The translations under genes and the position numbers were made by a program. Shown here one piece after another: positions 26,786 to 35,175 of a stretch of DNA of 64,000 bases (position 1 is its first letter; the number at the start of each line of letters is the position of its first letter). The stretch is from Acidimicrobiia bacterium (GTDB lineage: Bacteria > Actinomycetota > Acidimicrobiia > Acidimicrobiales > CATQHL01). The stretch spans positions 1-64,000 of the forward strand of contig VXXM01000035.1 of the NCBI GenBank assembly GCA_009835395.1, in the 5' to 3' direction. The notes beneath the pieces are model-generated. The model saw only the letters and a list, made by a program, of their open reading frames with translations. It was not told the DNA's origin and searched no databases.

Positions 26786-27934
26786 ATGAGCGACCCGACC
26801 CCGGAAGGCCGCTTCGGCGACTTCGGCGGCTGTTACGTCCCCGAGACCCTGGTGCCGGCATGCCAGGAACTCGACCGGGCGTTCCGAGCCGCTTGGGCCG
26901 ACGAGGCGTTCCGGCGACGACTCGACGACCTGCTGCGCGACTACGCCGGCCGGCCGTCTCCGCTGACCGAATGCCCCCGCCTCTCGGCCGAGCTGGGGCT
27001 GCGCCTCCTGCTCAAGCGCGAGGACCTCAACCACACGGGCTCCCACAAGATCAACAACGTGCTGGGGCAGGCGTTGCTGGCCGAGCGCATGGGCAAGACC
27101 CGACTCGTGGCCGAGACGGGTGCCGGCCAGCACGGGGTCGCCACCGCCACCGCCGCGGCGCTGCTGGGCATGGAATGCACGGTGTACATGGGCGAGGTGG
27201 ATGTGAGCCGCCAAGAGCTGAACGTGTTCCGCATGCGCCTGCTCGGCGCCGAGGTGCACGCCGTCGCCACGGGCAGTCGCACCCTCAAGGACGCCATCAA
27301 CGAGGCCCTGCGCGACTGGGTGGCGACGGTGGAGCGGACCCACTACTGCCTCGGCTCGGTGATGGGCCCGCATCCCTACCCGTGGATGGTGCGCGAGTTC
27401 CACCGCGTCATCGGCAGCGAGGCGCGCCGGCAGTGTGCCGAACTGCTCGGCGGCGATCCCGACGTGGTGGTCGCCTGCGTGGGCGGCGGCTCCAACGCGG
27501 CCGGGATATTCAGCGGCTTCGCCGACGGCGGGAGCGAACTGGTGGGCGTGGAGCCCGCCGGCGGGGCGGCGGTGGGGCGCGGCACGCCCGGCGTGGTGCA
27601 CGGTTCGCTGTCGTACCTCATGCAGGACGAGTTCGGCCAGGTGCTGGAGGCGGAGTCGATCTCGGCGGGCCTCGACTATCCCGGCGTCGGCCCCGAGCAC
27701 GCGCACCTGGCCCGCACGGGCCGGGCCCGCTACGAGAACGTGACCGACGGCGAGGTGCTGGAGGCGTTCGAGCTGCTGTCGCGCACCGAAGGGATCATCC
27801 CTGCCCTCGAGCCCGCCCACGGGCTGGCCTGGATCAGCCGCGAGCGGCAGGCGCTGGCGGGACGCACGGTCCTGTTGAACCTGTCGGGGAGGGGCGACAA
27901 GGACGTCGACCTGGTCATGGGACTGCAAGGGTGA
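26786..27934 (+). CDS. trpB: tryptophan synthase beta chain
   Basis: A 382-residue PLP enzyme joining indole and serine. Motifs: [30 protein letters not shown] (PLP Lys), [31 protein letters not shown] (phosphate loop), EPAHGLAWI and [13 protein letters not shown]. This is the ordinary TrpB1 type. ATG 26786 is chosen; GTG 26780 adds two residues. Its stop overlaps the trpA start by four bases. Confidence 0.97.
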   Translation: MSDPTPEGRFGDFGGCYVPETLVPACQELDRAFRAAWADEAFRRRLDDLLRDYAGRPSPLTECPRLSAELGLRLLLKREDLNHTGSHKINNVLGQALLAERMGKTRLVAETGAGQHGVATATAAALLGMECTVYMGEVDVSRQELNVFRMRLLGAEVHAVATGSRTLKDAINEALRDWVATVERTHYCLGSVMGPHPYPWMVREFHRVIGSEARRQCAELLGGDPDVVVACVGGGSNAAGIFSGFADGGSELVGVEPAGGAAVGRGTPGVVHGSLSYLMQDEFGQVLEAESISAGLDYPGVGPEHAHLARTGRARYENVTDGEVLEAFELLSRTEGIIPALEPAHGLAWISRERQALAGRTVLLNLSGRGDKDVDLVMGLQG

Positions 27935-28725
27935 GCGGGTCCCGGCCCGGCCTCCTGGAGGCCTCGCTGCGCGCGGCCCGCGACCGGGGACGCAAGTGTC
28001 TCGTGCCCTATATCACGGGCGGGTTGGAGGGCTGGGAGGCTGCCGTCGAGGCCGCGGCCGCGGCCGGCGCCGACGCGGTGGAGATCGGCATCCCGTTCTC
28101 CGACCCGGTCATGGACGGCCCGACCATCCAGGCCGCCGGCGACCGTGCGCTCGCCGCGGGGGCGACGCCGGGCGGCATCGTGGCCGTCGCCGCCGAGCTG
28201 GATGTCGGCGTGCCGCTGGTGGTGATGACCTACTACAACATCGCCCATCACATGGGTCACAGACGGTTCGCCCGATCACTGGTGGAGGCGGGCATCGCCG
28301 GTGCGATCCTGGCCGACCTGCCGCTGGAGGAGAGCGAGCCCTGGACCGCCGCCGCCGATGACGCCGGCGTCGAGACGGTGCTCCTGGCGGCTCCGACCGC
28401 CTCGGCGGAGCGGCTGGCAGCCGTCTGCGCCCGCGCCCGGGGGTTCGTCTACGCCGTCGGCCTGCTCGGCGTGACGGGGGAGCGCGACGCCCTGGCCGCC
28501 AGCGCGGTGGTGATCGCCGGCCGGCTGAAGGAGATCACCGACCTGCCGGTGCTGGTCGGCGTGGGCGTCTCGACGCCCGCCCAGGCCGCCGAGGCGACCA
28601 CGGTGGCCGACGGCGTGGTCGTAGGGTCAGCGGTCGTGCGGCGGCTGCTGGAGGGGGAGGGACCCGAGGGCGTGGGGTCATTCGTGGCCGACCTGCGCCG
28701 TGCCCTGGACCGCTCCGGGCCATGA
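27931..28725 (+). CDS. trpA: tryptophan synthase alpha chain
   Basis: A 264-residue barrel that cleaves indole-3-glycerol phosphate and passes indole to Trp[40 protein letters not shown] (catalytic Glu and Asp), [29 protein letters not shown] and [13 protein letters not shown] are typical. GTG start within the trpB stop (GTGA); its own stop overlaps the next gene (ATGA). Confidence 0.96.
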   Translation: MSGSRPGLLEASLRAARDRGRKCLVPYITGGLEGWEAAVEAAAAAGADAVEIGIPFSDPVMDGPTIQAAGDRALAAGATPGGIVAVAAELDVGVPLVVMTYYNIAHHMGHRRFARSLVEAGIAGAILADLPLEESEPWTAAADDAGVETVLLAAPTASAERLAAVCARARGFVYAVGLLGVTGERDALAASAVVIAGRLKEITDLPVLVGVGVSTPAQAAEATTVADGVVVGSAVVRRLLEGEGPEGVGSFVADLRRALDRSGP

Positions 28726-30005
28726 GGAGCCGCAGGAGCCGCCACAGCGACTCTCGACTCGGAGCTCTCGCCATCCTTGTGGTCCTCGCCCTGCTTGCCG
28801 GGGCGTGCGGGGGGAGCGAGGACGCCACCCCCGACCCCACCACGACGACGCGGTTCGTTCCGGAGGCGCCGGAGACTGACGAGCCGCCTCCGAACGCCGG
28901 CGGCGAGGTGCTGCCCGGTCGGGCGCCGCTTGCGGACAGCAGCGGACGGGAGGCGGTCCCCTCGGCGCTGGCGGACCGCTTCTGGCCCGGATTCGCCGCA
29001 CTCATCCCGCCCGATCAGATCCGGTCCGGCGGCCCGCCGCCCGACGGCATCCCCGCCCTCGACGAGCCGGTGTTCGCGCCCACCACCGAGATCGACTTCC
29101 TGGCTGACAGCGAGGCTGTGCTGGCCCTCGAGATCAACGGCGACGCACGCGCCTACCCGCTGCAGATCATGACCTGGCACGAGCTGGTCAACGACACGGT
29201 CGGCGGCGTGCCGGTCACCATCTCGTACTGCCCGCTGTGCAACTCCTCGGTGGCGTATGACCGCAACGCCGCCGGGCGGGTGCTGGACTTCGGCACCTCC
29301 GGGATGCTCTACCAGTCCTCGATGGTCATGTACGACCGCCAGACGCAGTCGCTGTGGACCCACTTCGACGGTCTCGCCGTGATCGGGGAGCTGATCGGCA
29401 CTCAGCTGGACTTCTGGCCGATGGCCATCGTTTCCTGGGCTGCGTGGCGTGACGCGCATGCCGACGGCATGGTGCTCACGCAGGAGACCGGCTACCACCG
29501 AAACTACGGCCGCAACCCTTACGTCGGCTACGAGACCAGCGAGCGGTTGCTGACCCCCGCCTTCCAGTCCACCGACATCGACGAGCGCCTGCCCGCCAAG
29601 GAACGGGTGGTCGGGATCCGTGGCGGGGGCGACGCGGTCGCCGTGCGGCACGCCCACCTCACCGGGAGCGGTGTGGTGGAAGTGGAACTCGCCGGGGTGC
29701 CCCTCGTCGTCTGGAACCTGCCCGGGGCCAGTTCGGCGATCGACGCTCCCGAACTGGCCAACGGCATCGACGTGGGCTCCAGCGGTGTCTTCGAGCGCGA
29801 ACTCGACGGGCGCCTGCTGAGCTTCAGCCGCAGCGACGACGGGTTCCGGGACAGCGAGACCAACTCGACCTGGAACCTCTTCGGCGAGGCCACCGCCGGC
29901 GAACTGGCCGGCAGCCGCCTTCAGGCACGCGAGTTCGTGGACACCTTCTGGTTCGCCTGGGGCACCTTCGAGCCCGACAGCAGCATCGTTCCCCCGCTCG
30001 GCTAG
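28722..30005 (+). CDS. DUF3179 lipoprotein
   Basis: A 427-residue secreted protein. A basic N-terminus and hydrophobic stretch end in the lipobox LLAGAC (Cys about residue 27), followed by a Thr/Pro/Glu linker. The DUF3179 domain shows VFAPTTEIDFL, ALEINGDARAYPLQIMTWHE, ISYCPLCNSSVAYDR (a CPLC motif that could bind metal or be redox-active), DFGTSGMLYQSSMVMYDRQT and LWTHFDG. Its function is unknown. The ATG overlaps the trpA stop, so it is coupled to trpA translation. The stop shares a CTAG with the convergent binding protein. Confidence 0.9.
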   Translation: MRSRRSRHSDSRLGALAILVVLALLAGACGGSEDATPDPTTTTRFVPEAPETDEPPPNAGGEVLPGRAPLADSSGREAVPSALADRFWPGFAALIPPDQIRSGGPPPDGIPALDEPVFAPTTEIDFLADSEAVLALEINGDARAYPLQIMTWHELVNDTVGGVPVTISYCPLCNSSVAYDRNAAGRVLDFGTSGMLYQSSMVMYDRQTQSLWTHFDGLAVIGELIGTQLDFWPMAIVSWAAWRDAHADGMVLTQETGYHRNYGRNPYVGYETSERLLTPAFQSTDIDERLPAKERVVGIRGGGDAVAVRHAHLTGSGVVEVELAGVPLVVWNLPGASSAIDAPELANGIDVGSSGVFERELDGRLLSFSRSDDGFRDSETNSTWNLFGEATAGELAGSRLQAREFVDTFWFAWGTFEPDSSIVPPLG

Positions 30006-31924
30006 CCCGTCGGGACCTCCGTGGGCGGCCCTGCCGGCTCCAAGTCGGTGCGGTACAGGTAGCGGATGTCCCAGAGTCCGAAGAGCGTCGGCGCGGTGTT
30101 GCCGAAGGTGTTGCGCACCGCGGTGAGACGCTCGGAGAGGGTCGTGTAGACGAGCGGCACGTTCTCGGCCACGATCTGCTGGAAGCGGTGGTACAGGACC
30201 ACCCGTTCCGCGTTATCGAGCTCCTGGCCGGCGGTGACGAACAGGTCGTCGATCTTGGCTTCCCAGTCCGTGGCGGGTGAGGGCTGGTTCGGGTGCCAGA
30301 GATGCAGGTTGCCGCTGCTGTGCCAGAGGTTGATGCTGTTGTGCGGCTCCGGCCCGCCGGTGAAACCGATCACCATGGTCTGCCAGTCGTAGGTCTCGGT
30401 GAGCTGGTCGACAAGTTCGCCGAATTCGATCGCCCGGTAGTCCACGGCCAGCCCGATGGCCTCCATGCCCTGCTGGATCAACTCGGTGGTCCGCTCGCGT
30501 ACGGAGTTGCCGGCGTTGGTGACGAGCGTGAACTCGATGCGGTTTCCTGCGGAGTCCTCGCGTACACCATCGCCGTCGCGATCGGTCCAGCCCAACTCGT
30601 CGAGGATCTCCTTGGCCCGCGCCGGGTCGTAGTCGTAGCGCCGCACGTCGGGGTTGTGGAAGGCGCCGGCCGCGGGGCTGATGGGGGACCACTGCGGGTA
30701 GCCCTGACCGTCCTGCACTTCGGTGATGATGGTGTCCTTGTCGATGCTGTGGGCAACGGCCTGGCGGAACGCTGTGTTGCTGAACCACTCGAGCTTGACC
30801 GGATCCAGGTAGGACTCTCCGGTGTCGGCGTCGCCGCCGGGATTCATGTTGAACGCCAGGAAGGTCGTCCCGAACGCGGGACCTCTGCGGTGGATCGTGA
30901 AGTTGTCCTGTTCCTGGAGCGGCTCGAGATCGGCGTACTCCGCGCCGAGGACGCCATGGACATCCGAGCCGCCGTCCAGGAAGGCGGCGAGTTCGTCCTC
31001 GAGATCCTCCACGATCACGTGCGTGACCTCGTCCAGGTACGGCAGGCGGTTCCCGTCGGCGTCGGTCATCCAGTAGTTCGGGTTGCGGCGCAACTCCAGC
31101 CGCTCCCCGGGTTCGTAGCTTGCGATCGTGAACGCTCCGGTGCCGACGATCTCGCTCGGATCCGTGGTGATGCCCCAGGCCGAGGCGAAGTCGCCGCCGT
31201 CGACGTGCCGTTCGAGCAGGTGCTCGGGGTAGATCGCCGTTCCGAGCGAGCGAAGGAACGGCGCGAAGGGCACGGGTAGGACGATCTGCACGGTGTGGTC
31301 GTCGAGGGCGGTGACGGTCATACGGTCGGTCTGCCAGGAGCCGTCGGTGAAGTGGCGGAACTCGAAGGTGGGCCGGGCCGATGCCTGGATCTCATCGTTG
31401 TAGATGATCCGGTTGAAGGTGAAGTCCACGTCGTGGGCGGTGAACGGCTCGCCGTCGTGCCAGGTCACGTCCCGGCGGAGGTGGAAGGTCCACGTGAGGC
31501 CGTCGGTGGAACGCTCCCAGGACTCCGCCAAGGAGGGTTCCACCTCGTCGGTCAACCAGGAGGTCTCGGTGAGACCCTCGAAGAGGTATCCCAACACGTT
31601 CGAGGAGCCGGCATCGTTCGAGACGGCCAGATTGAAGGTGAGCGGTTCGGAGATGGTCGCGATCGTGAGGCGGCCGCCCGCCTCGCCGACCGTGTAGCCG
31701 AACTCTTCGGCGTTCTGGCGGAGCCGGGCGACGAGTGACTCCAAGTCCCCGGTTGCATCGCTTGCCTGTCCGGCCGTCGCGGTCTCGGTCGCGGGGGTCT
31801 CAGCCTCGGGAGGGTCGTCGGAGGCGACACCGGAGGAGGCGACCGCCAGGAGGGCGAGCGGTGCGGCAACCAGTGCGATGACGAACCGGATCCCCGTCCG
31901 GCGCCGGATAGAGCTTCGCAACAT
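30002..31924 (-). CDS. ABC transporter substrate-binding protein, family 5 (peptide/nickel type)
   Basis: A 640-residue extracellular binding protein. The N-terminal signal peptide (RFVIALVAAPLALLAVASSG) has no clear lipobox. After an acidic Thr/Glu linker the SBP-5 fold is seen: LTFNLAVSNDAGSSNVLGYLFEGL, EPSLAESWERSTDGLTWTFH, RRDVTWHDGEPFTAHDVDFT and the later DWQTMVIGFTGGPEPHNS. Such proteins bind peptides, nickel complexes or sugars for an ABC importer. No permease or ATPase genes are adjacent, so it is an orphan here. A TAGCAT promoter box at 31972-31977 and a GGA-type SD precede the ATG. Confidence 0.9.
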   Translation of the reverse strand: MLRSSIRRRTGIRFVIALVAAPLALLAVASSGVASDDPPEAETPATETATAGQASDATGDLESLVARLRQNAEEFGYTVGEAGGRLTIATISEPLTFNLAVSNDAGSSNVLGYLFEGLTETSWLTDEVEPSLAESWERSTDGLTWTFHLRRDVTWHDGEPFTAHDVDFTFNRIIYNDEIQASARPTFEFRHFTDGSWQTDRMTVTALDDHTVQIVLPVPFAPFLRSLGTAIYPEHLLERHVDGGDFASAWGITTDPSEIVGTGAFTIASYEPGERLELRRNPNYWMTDADGNRLPYLDEVTHVIVEDLEDELAAFLDGGSDVHGVLGAEYADLEPLQEQDNFTIHRRGPAFGTTFLAFNMNPGGDADTGESYLDPVKLEWFSNTAFRQAVAHSIDKDTIITEVQDGQGYPQWSPISPAAGAFHNPDVRRYDYDPARAKEILDELGWTDRDGDGVREDSAGNRIEFTLVTNAGNSVRERTTELIQQGMEAIGLAVDYRAIEFGELVDQLTETYDWQTMVIGFTGGPEPHNSINLWHSSGNLHLWHPNQPSPATDWEAKIDDLFVTAGQELDNAERVVLYHRFQQIVAENVPLVYTTLSERLTAVRNTFGNTAPTLFGLWDIRYLYRTDLEPAGPPTEVPTG

Positions 31925-31971
31925 CTCGTCACGTCCTTTTCGATTGCTTTGGTGCCTGCTGGCGGTCTGAA

Positions 31972-31977
31972 ATGCTA
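31972..31977 (-). promoter_or_regulatory. -10 box (TAGCAT) for the binding-protein gene
   Basis: TAGCAT on the minus strand gives a leader of about 40 bases that contains AAAGGAC as SD. Confidence 0.35.
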
Positions 31978-32042
31978 TCCGGGCGGTGCCCCTGATTTCG
32001 CAACTGGGCCACCCGCGGGCAAGATCAGCACCCGACCCGCCC

Positions 32043-32048
32043 TAGGAT
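32043..32048 (+). promoter_or_regulatory. -10 box (TAGGAT) for the peroxiredoxin-fabZ unit
   Basis: TAGGAT is followed by a leader of about 30 bases with GAGGAG (32073-32078) five bases before the ATG at 32084. Confidence 0.4.
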
Positions 32049-32083
32049 TGCGTTTCGAGTAGTTGCACCAACGAGGAGCCGCC

Positions 32084-32548
32084 ATGAAACTCCAACCAGG
32101 CGACCCGGCGCCGGACTTCCGGCTGCTGAACCAGGACGGCGAGGAGGTGTCCCTCGAGGACTTCGCCGGTCGCAGGGTGGCGCTGTTCTTCTACCCGAAG
32201 GCCATGACGCCCGGTTGAACCAAACAGGCCTGCGGCATGCGTGACATCGCCGGACAGCTTCCCGAGGAGGTCTCCATCCTGGGCATGAGCGCGGATCCCC
32301 CGAACCGCCAGAAGCGCTTCGATGAGAAGCACGACCTGGGGTTCGGACTGCTCTCGGATCCCGACAACTCCACCACCTCCTCCTACGGGGCGCGCAGCGA
32401 GAAGAAGATGTACGGCAACACGTTCATCGGGACCACGCGGTCGGCCTTCCTTATCGACGCCGAGGGTCGCATCGAGCAGGCCTGGTACGGCATCAGCCCG
32501 AAGGACACCCCGCTGGAGATCCTGGCGGCGCTCGAGGAGTCGGAGTGA
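32084..32548 (+). CDS. peroxiredoxin (Bcp/PrxQ type), predicted selenoprotein with in-frame TGA
   Basis: A 154-residue Bcp/PrxQ peroxiredoxin that reduces hydroperoxides in the cytoplasm. From ATG 32084 (SD GAGGAG) the frame reads MKLQPGDPAPDF, VALFFYPKAMTPG, then TGA (32216-32218), then TKQACGMRDIAG and on to the normal end. TGA is codon 45, exactly the position of the peroxidatic Cys of E. coli Bcp (Cys45 in PGCTK); the resolving Cys50 is kept. Both halves are intact and collinear, total length is normal for Bcp, and the last bases overlap fabZ (GTGA). A SECIS-like hairpin follows the TGA. I therefore predict selenocysteine at residue 45. A nonsense mutation or sequencing error is the alternative; a gene finder would report only the fragment from 32237. 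Confidence 0.85.
32230..32257 (+). other. putative bacterial SECIS element
   Basis: Hairpin in the mRNA just after the TGA. CUG (32230-32232) pairs with CAG (32255-32257), CGGC (32233-32236) with GCCG (32249-32252), and AUG (32237-32239) with CAU (32245-32247), with small bulges on the 3' side. The five-base loop CGUGA (32240-32244) has G as its second base followed by U. The loop begins 21 bases after the UGA. Known bacterial SECIS rules ask for a loop about 16-37 bases downstream with a G among its first two bases, so both are met. Folding was done by eye. Confidence 0.55.
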
Positions 32549-32979
32549 CCGACGGGCCGCTGCCTGCGCCCGCAGCGGTCCTGCCGCACAGACCGCCGTT
32601 CCTGTTCCTGGACGAGGTCACCGCCCTGGTGCCTGGCGAGCGGGCCGAGGGCTACTGGCGCACGACCGGCGACGAACCCTTCTTCGATGGTCACTTCCCC
32701 GGCCGGCCCACGCTGCCGGGAGTGTTGATGACCGAGGCCCTGGCCCAGTTGGGTGCCTACGCGGTCCTGAGCGACGAGCGCATGGCCGGCCGGTTGCCGC
32801 TGTTCGGCGGGATCGACGGGGCACGCTTCCGCCGCCAAGTGCTGCCCGGCGAGCGGCTGGACCTGCGCGTCGAGGTGCTGCGCCTCTCCGCCCGCGCCGG
32901 GCGGGCCGCAGGGGAGGCCTCGGTGGACGGGAAGCTGGCCTGCAGTTGCGAGTTGATGTTCGTGGCCGTGCCCGCCTGA
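32545..32979 (+). CDS. fabZ: 3-hydroxyacyl-ACP dehydratase, FabZ type
   Basis: A 144-residue hot-dog-fold enzyme that dehydrates 3-hydroxyacyl-ACP in fatty-acid elongation. VLPHRPPFLFLDEV, FFDGHFPGRPTLPGVLMTEALAQ (catalytic His, and Glu in TEALAQ) and FRRQVLPGERLDL are diagnostic. GTG start overlaps the peroxiredoxin stop, so the two are one transcription unit. It is convergent with the fab cluster that supplies its partner enzymes. Confidence 0.93.
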   Translation: MTDGPLPAPAAVLPHRPPFLFLDEVTALVPGERAEGYWRTTGDEPFFDGHFPGRPTLPGVLMTEALAQLGAYAVLSDERMAGRLPLFGGIDGARFRRQVLPGERLDLRVEVLRLSARAGRAAGEASVDGKLACSCELMFVAVPA

Positions 32980-32994
32980 ACCGGATTACCCGGT
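32980..32994. terminator. short hairpin between fabZ and fabF
   Basis: ACCGG (32980-32984) pairs with CCGGT (32990-32994) around ATTAC in the 25-base gap between convergent genes. Only five pairs, so weak. Confidence 0.25.
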
Positions 32995-33004
32995 CCTGTC
33001 GGGG

Positions 33005-34186
33005 CTAGGCGGCCGGGGGTGGGCTGATGACGAGGCAGCCGTTGTGCCCGCCGAAGCCGAAGGAGTTGGAGATGCTGGGACCCGGCTCCCACTCGCAGGG
33101 ATCCGGCGCCAGGATGCGGATCGGCGCCATGTCCGGGTCGGGGGTCTCGTAGCACGCTGTCGGGGGCAGCACGCCGCGCTGGATGGACATGACCACGGCG
33201 GCCGCCTCGATGGCACCAGCTGCTCCGAGCGCGTGGCCGGTGACGCCCTTCGTGGAGGTGACCAGCGGCCCGGGGGAGCCGAACACCTTGTGGATCGCCT
33301 CGGCCTCGCTGGCGTCGTTGAGAGGCGTCGAGGTGCCGTGGGCATTGATGTGGACGATGTCGGACGGTGCCAGGCCGGCGTCGTCCAGCGCTCGCTCCAT
33401 GCAGGCCACCGCGCCCGCCCCGCCGGGGGACGGTGCGGTGATGTGGTAGGCATCGGCGGTGCTGGCGTAGCCGGCGATCTCGGCGATGGCCTCGGCACCG
33501 CGCGCCCGGGCGTGCTCCAACTCCTCCAGCACCAGCACCCCGCACCCCTCGGCGTGCATGAAGCCGTCGCGCTCGAGATCGAACGGGCGGGAGATGCCGA
33601 CCCGGGACAGCGCCGTCATGTTGGCGAAGCCCTGCAGACCGGTCGGGGAGCTCGAACACTCCGAGCCCCCGGCCAGCATCACGTCGCAGCGGCCGTGGCG
33701 GATCAGCTCGGCGGCGTTGCCGATGGACTGCGTGGCGGAGGCGCAGGCCGTGGAGGTCGACTCGCAAGGCCCCTGGTAGCCGTAGCGCATGGAGACGGCG
33801 GCGGCCGCGGCGTTGGCCATCATCATGGGGATGAGGAAGGGTGAGACTCGTTTGGGGCCCTTCACGAAGTGCGCCAGCATGCACGTCTCGATGCTCATCA
33901 GTCCGCCCACGCCGGTCCCGATCCACACGCCCACCCGGTCGGGGTCCGGCTCCAGGTCGCCGGCCTGCTCCAGCGCCTCGGCCGCGCAGGCCAGGGCGAA
34001 CTGGGTGAACCGGTCGTGACGGCGCATCTCCTTGGCGTTGGCGAAGTGCGGCGCCGGGTCGAAACCCGCCACCGCGCGCAGGCCCTTGGGCGGTTCGCTC
34101 AACAGACCCGCGAAGAAATCCTCCTGCCCGATTCCGCAGGCCGCCAGGACGCCGAGGCCGGTGACGACCACCCGGCGGCGGCTCAT
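33005..34186 (-). CDS. fabF: beta-ketoacyl-ACP synthase II
   Basis: A 393-residue condensing enzyme extending acyl-ACP with malonyl-ACP. Catalytic triad: Cys in STACASATQSIGNA, His in NAHGTSTPLND, His in TKGVTGHALGAAG. The N-terminus RRRVVVTGLGVLAACG and the C-terminus SNSFGFGGHNGCLV are typical. Last gene of fabD-H-G-acpP-fabF; its ATG overlaps the acpP stop by four bases. Confidence 0.96.
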   Translation of the reverse strand: MSRRRVVVTGLGVLAACGIGQEDFFAGLLSEPPKGLRAVAGFDPAPHFANAKEMRRHDRFTQFALACAAEALEQAGDLEPDPDRVGVWIGTGVGGLMSIETCMLAHFVKGPKRVSPFLIPMMMANAAAAAVSMRYGYQGPCESTSTACASATQSIGNAAELIRHGRCDVMLAGGSECSSSPTGLQGFANMTALSRVGISRPFDLERDGFMHAEGCGVLVLEELEHARARGAEAIAEIAGYASTADAYHITAPSPGGAGAVACMERALDDAGLAPSDIVHINAHGTSTPLNDASEAEAIHKVFGSPGPLVTSTKGVTGHALGAAGAIEAAAVVMSIQRGVLPPTACYETPDPDMAPIRILAPDPCEWEPGPSISNSFGFGGHNGCLVISPPPAA

Positions 34187-34431
34187 CCCAATTTGGCTTC
34201 GATCATCGTGAAGGCGGCGCCCACGGTCTCGATGTCCTCGAGCTCCTCCTCCTCCACGGTCACGTCGAACTCCTCCTCGAGCGCCATCACCAGCTCCACG
34301 AGGTCGAGGCTGTCGGCGTCGAGGTCATCGGCGAAGCTGGCCTCCAGGGTCACCTGTTCCGCGTCGACGGACAGCACCTCGACCGCACAGCGCTGGAATC
34401 GTTCGAAATGGTCGTTGCTCACTGCATTCAC
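34183..34431 (-). CDS. acpP: acyl carrier protein
   Basis: An 82-residue acidic ACP that carries growing acyl chains. The phosphopantetheine Ser41 is in LDADSLDLVELVMALEEEF. The C-terminal helix is strongly acidic. GTG start with ACGGAG upstream, 15 bases after fabG. Position between fabG and fabF matches the classical fab cluster. Confidence 0.96.
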   Translation of the reverse strand: MNAVSNDHFERFQRCAVEVLSVDAEQVTLEASFADDLDADSLDLVELVMALEEEFDVTVEEEELEDIETVGAAFTMIEAKLG

Positions 34432-34446
34432 TCCGTCGTCTCGGGG

Positions 34447-35175
34447 TCAACTCATGCTCAGGCCGCCGTCCACGGGGATGACGGCCCCGGTGATGTATCC
34501 GGCCTCGGGTGAGACAAGAAAGCATACGGTCGCCGCCACCTCGGCCGTCGTACCGAAGCGGCCGAGCGGGACCGCCGAGCGGATCTCTGCCTGCCGCTTG
34601 TGGCTCAGCGCGTCGATCATATCGGTCTCGATAGGACCGGGAGCCACGACATTAACCGTGATGTTGCGTCCGGCGAACTCCTTGGCGACTGAGCGGGCGA
34701 GTCCCACGAGACCGGCTTTGGAGGCCGCGTAGTTGGCCTGGCCCGCCTGGCCTCCGAGGCCCACCACCGAGGAGACCAGGATCACGCGGCCCCAGCGGGA
34801 GCGCATCATCGAGCGCACGGCGCGCCGCGCCACCCGGTAGCCGCCGGTGAGGTTGGTGTCCAGGACGGCGGCGAAGTCCTCCTCGCCCATGCGCAGCAGC
34901 AGGCCGTCCCGGGTGATCCCGGCGTTTGACACCAGGATCTCCACCGGCCCGAGGGCCTCCTCGACCGTCTCGAAGGCGGCCTCGACGTCGGCGGTGTCGG
35001 TCACGTCGCAGCGCACCGCCAGCAGGCCTGCTTCGGAGGCGACCGCAGGCGGGCTGGATCGGTAGGTCACGGCGACGCGGTGGCCGGCGTCCTGCAGTGC
35101 CAGGGCGCACGCCAGGCCGATTCCCCGCGCTCCGCCGGTCACCAGCGCCACCCGGCTGTCGCCGGTGGCGTTCAC
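34447..35175 (-). CDS. fabG: 3-oxoacyl-ACP reductase
   Basis: A 242-residue short-chain dehydrogenase reducing 3-oxoacyl-ACP with NADPH. TGGARGIGLACALAL is the cofactor loop, LVSNAGITRDGLLLRM the NAG motif, ILVSSVVGLGGQAGQANYAASKAGL holds catalytic Ser, Tyr and Lys (YAASK), and NVVAPGPIETDM the loop after. Starts GTG overlapping the fabH stop by four bases. Confidence 0.95.
   Translation of the reverse strand: MNATGDSRVALVTGGARGIGLACALALQDAGHRVAVTYRSSPPAVASEAGLLAVRCDVTDTADVEAAFETVEEALGPVEILVSNAGITRDGLLLRMGEEDFAAVLDTNLTGGYRVARRAVRSMMRSRWGRVILVSSVVGLGGQAGQANYAASKAGLVGLARSVAKEFAGRNITVNVVAPGPIETDMIDALSHKRQAEIRSAVPLGRFGTTAEVAATVCFLVSPEAGYITGAVIPVDGGLSMS

Noticed and set aside
26860..27930. Arg-rich frame running through trpB into trpA
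   Set aside because: A shadow of trpB; trpA starts at GTG 27931.
32237..32548. Peroxiredoxin gene starting at ATG 32237
   Set aside because: This would lack the N-terminal half of the fold and the catalytic residue, and the upstream part is plainly the same gene in frame.
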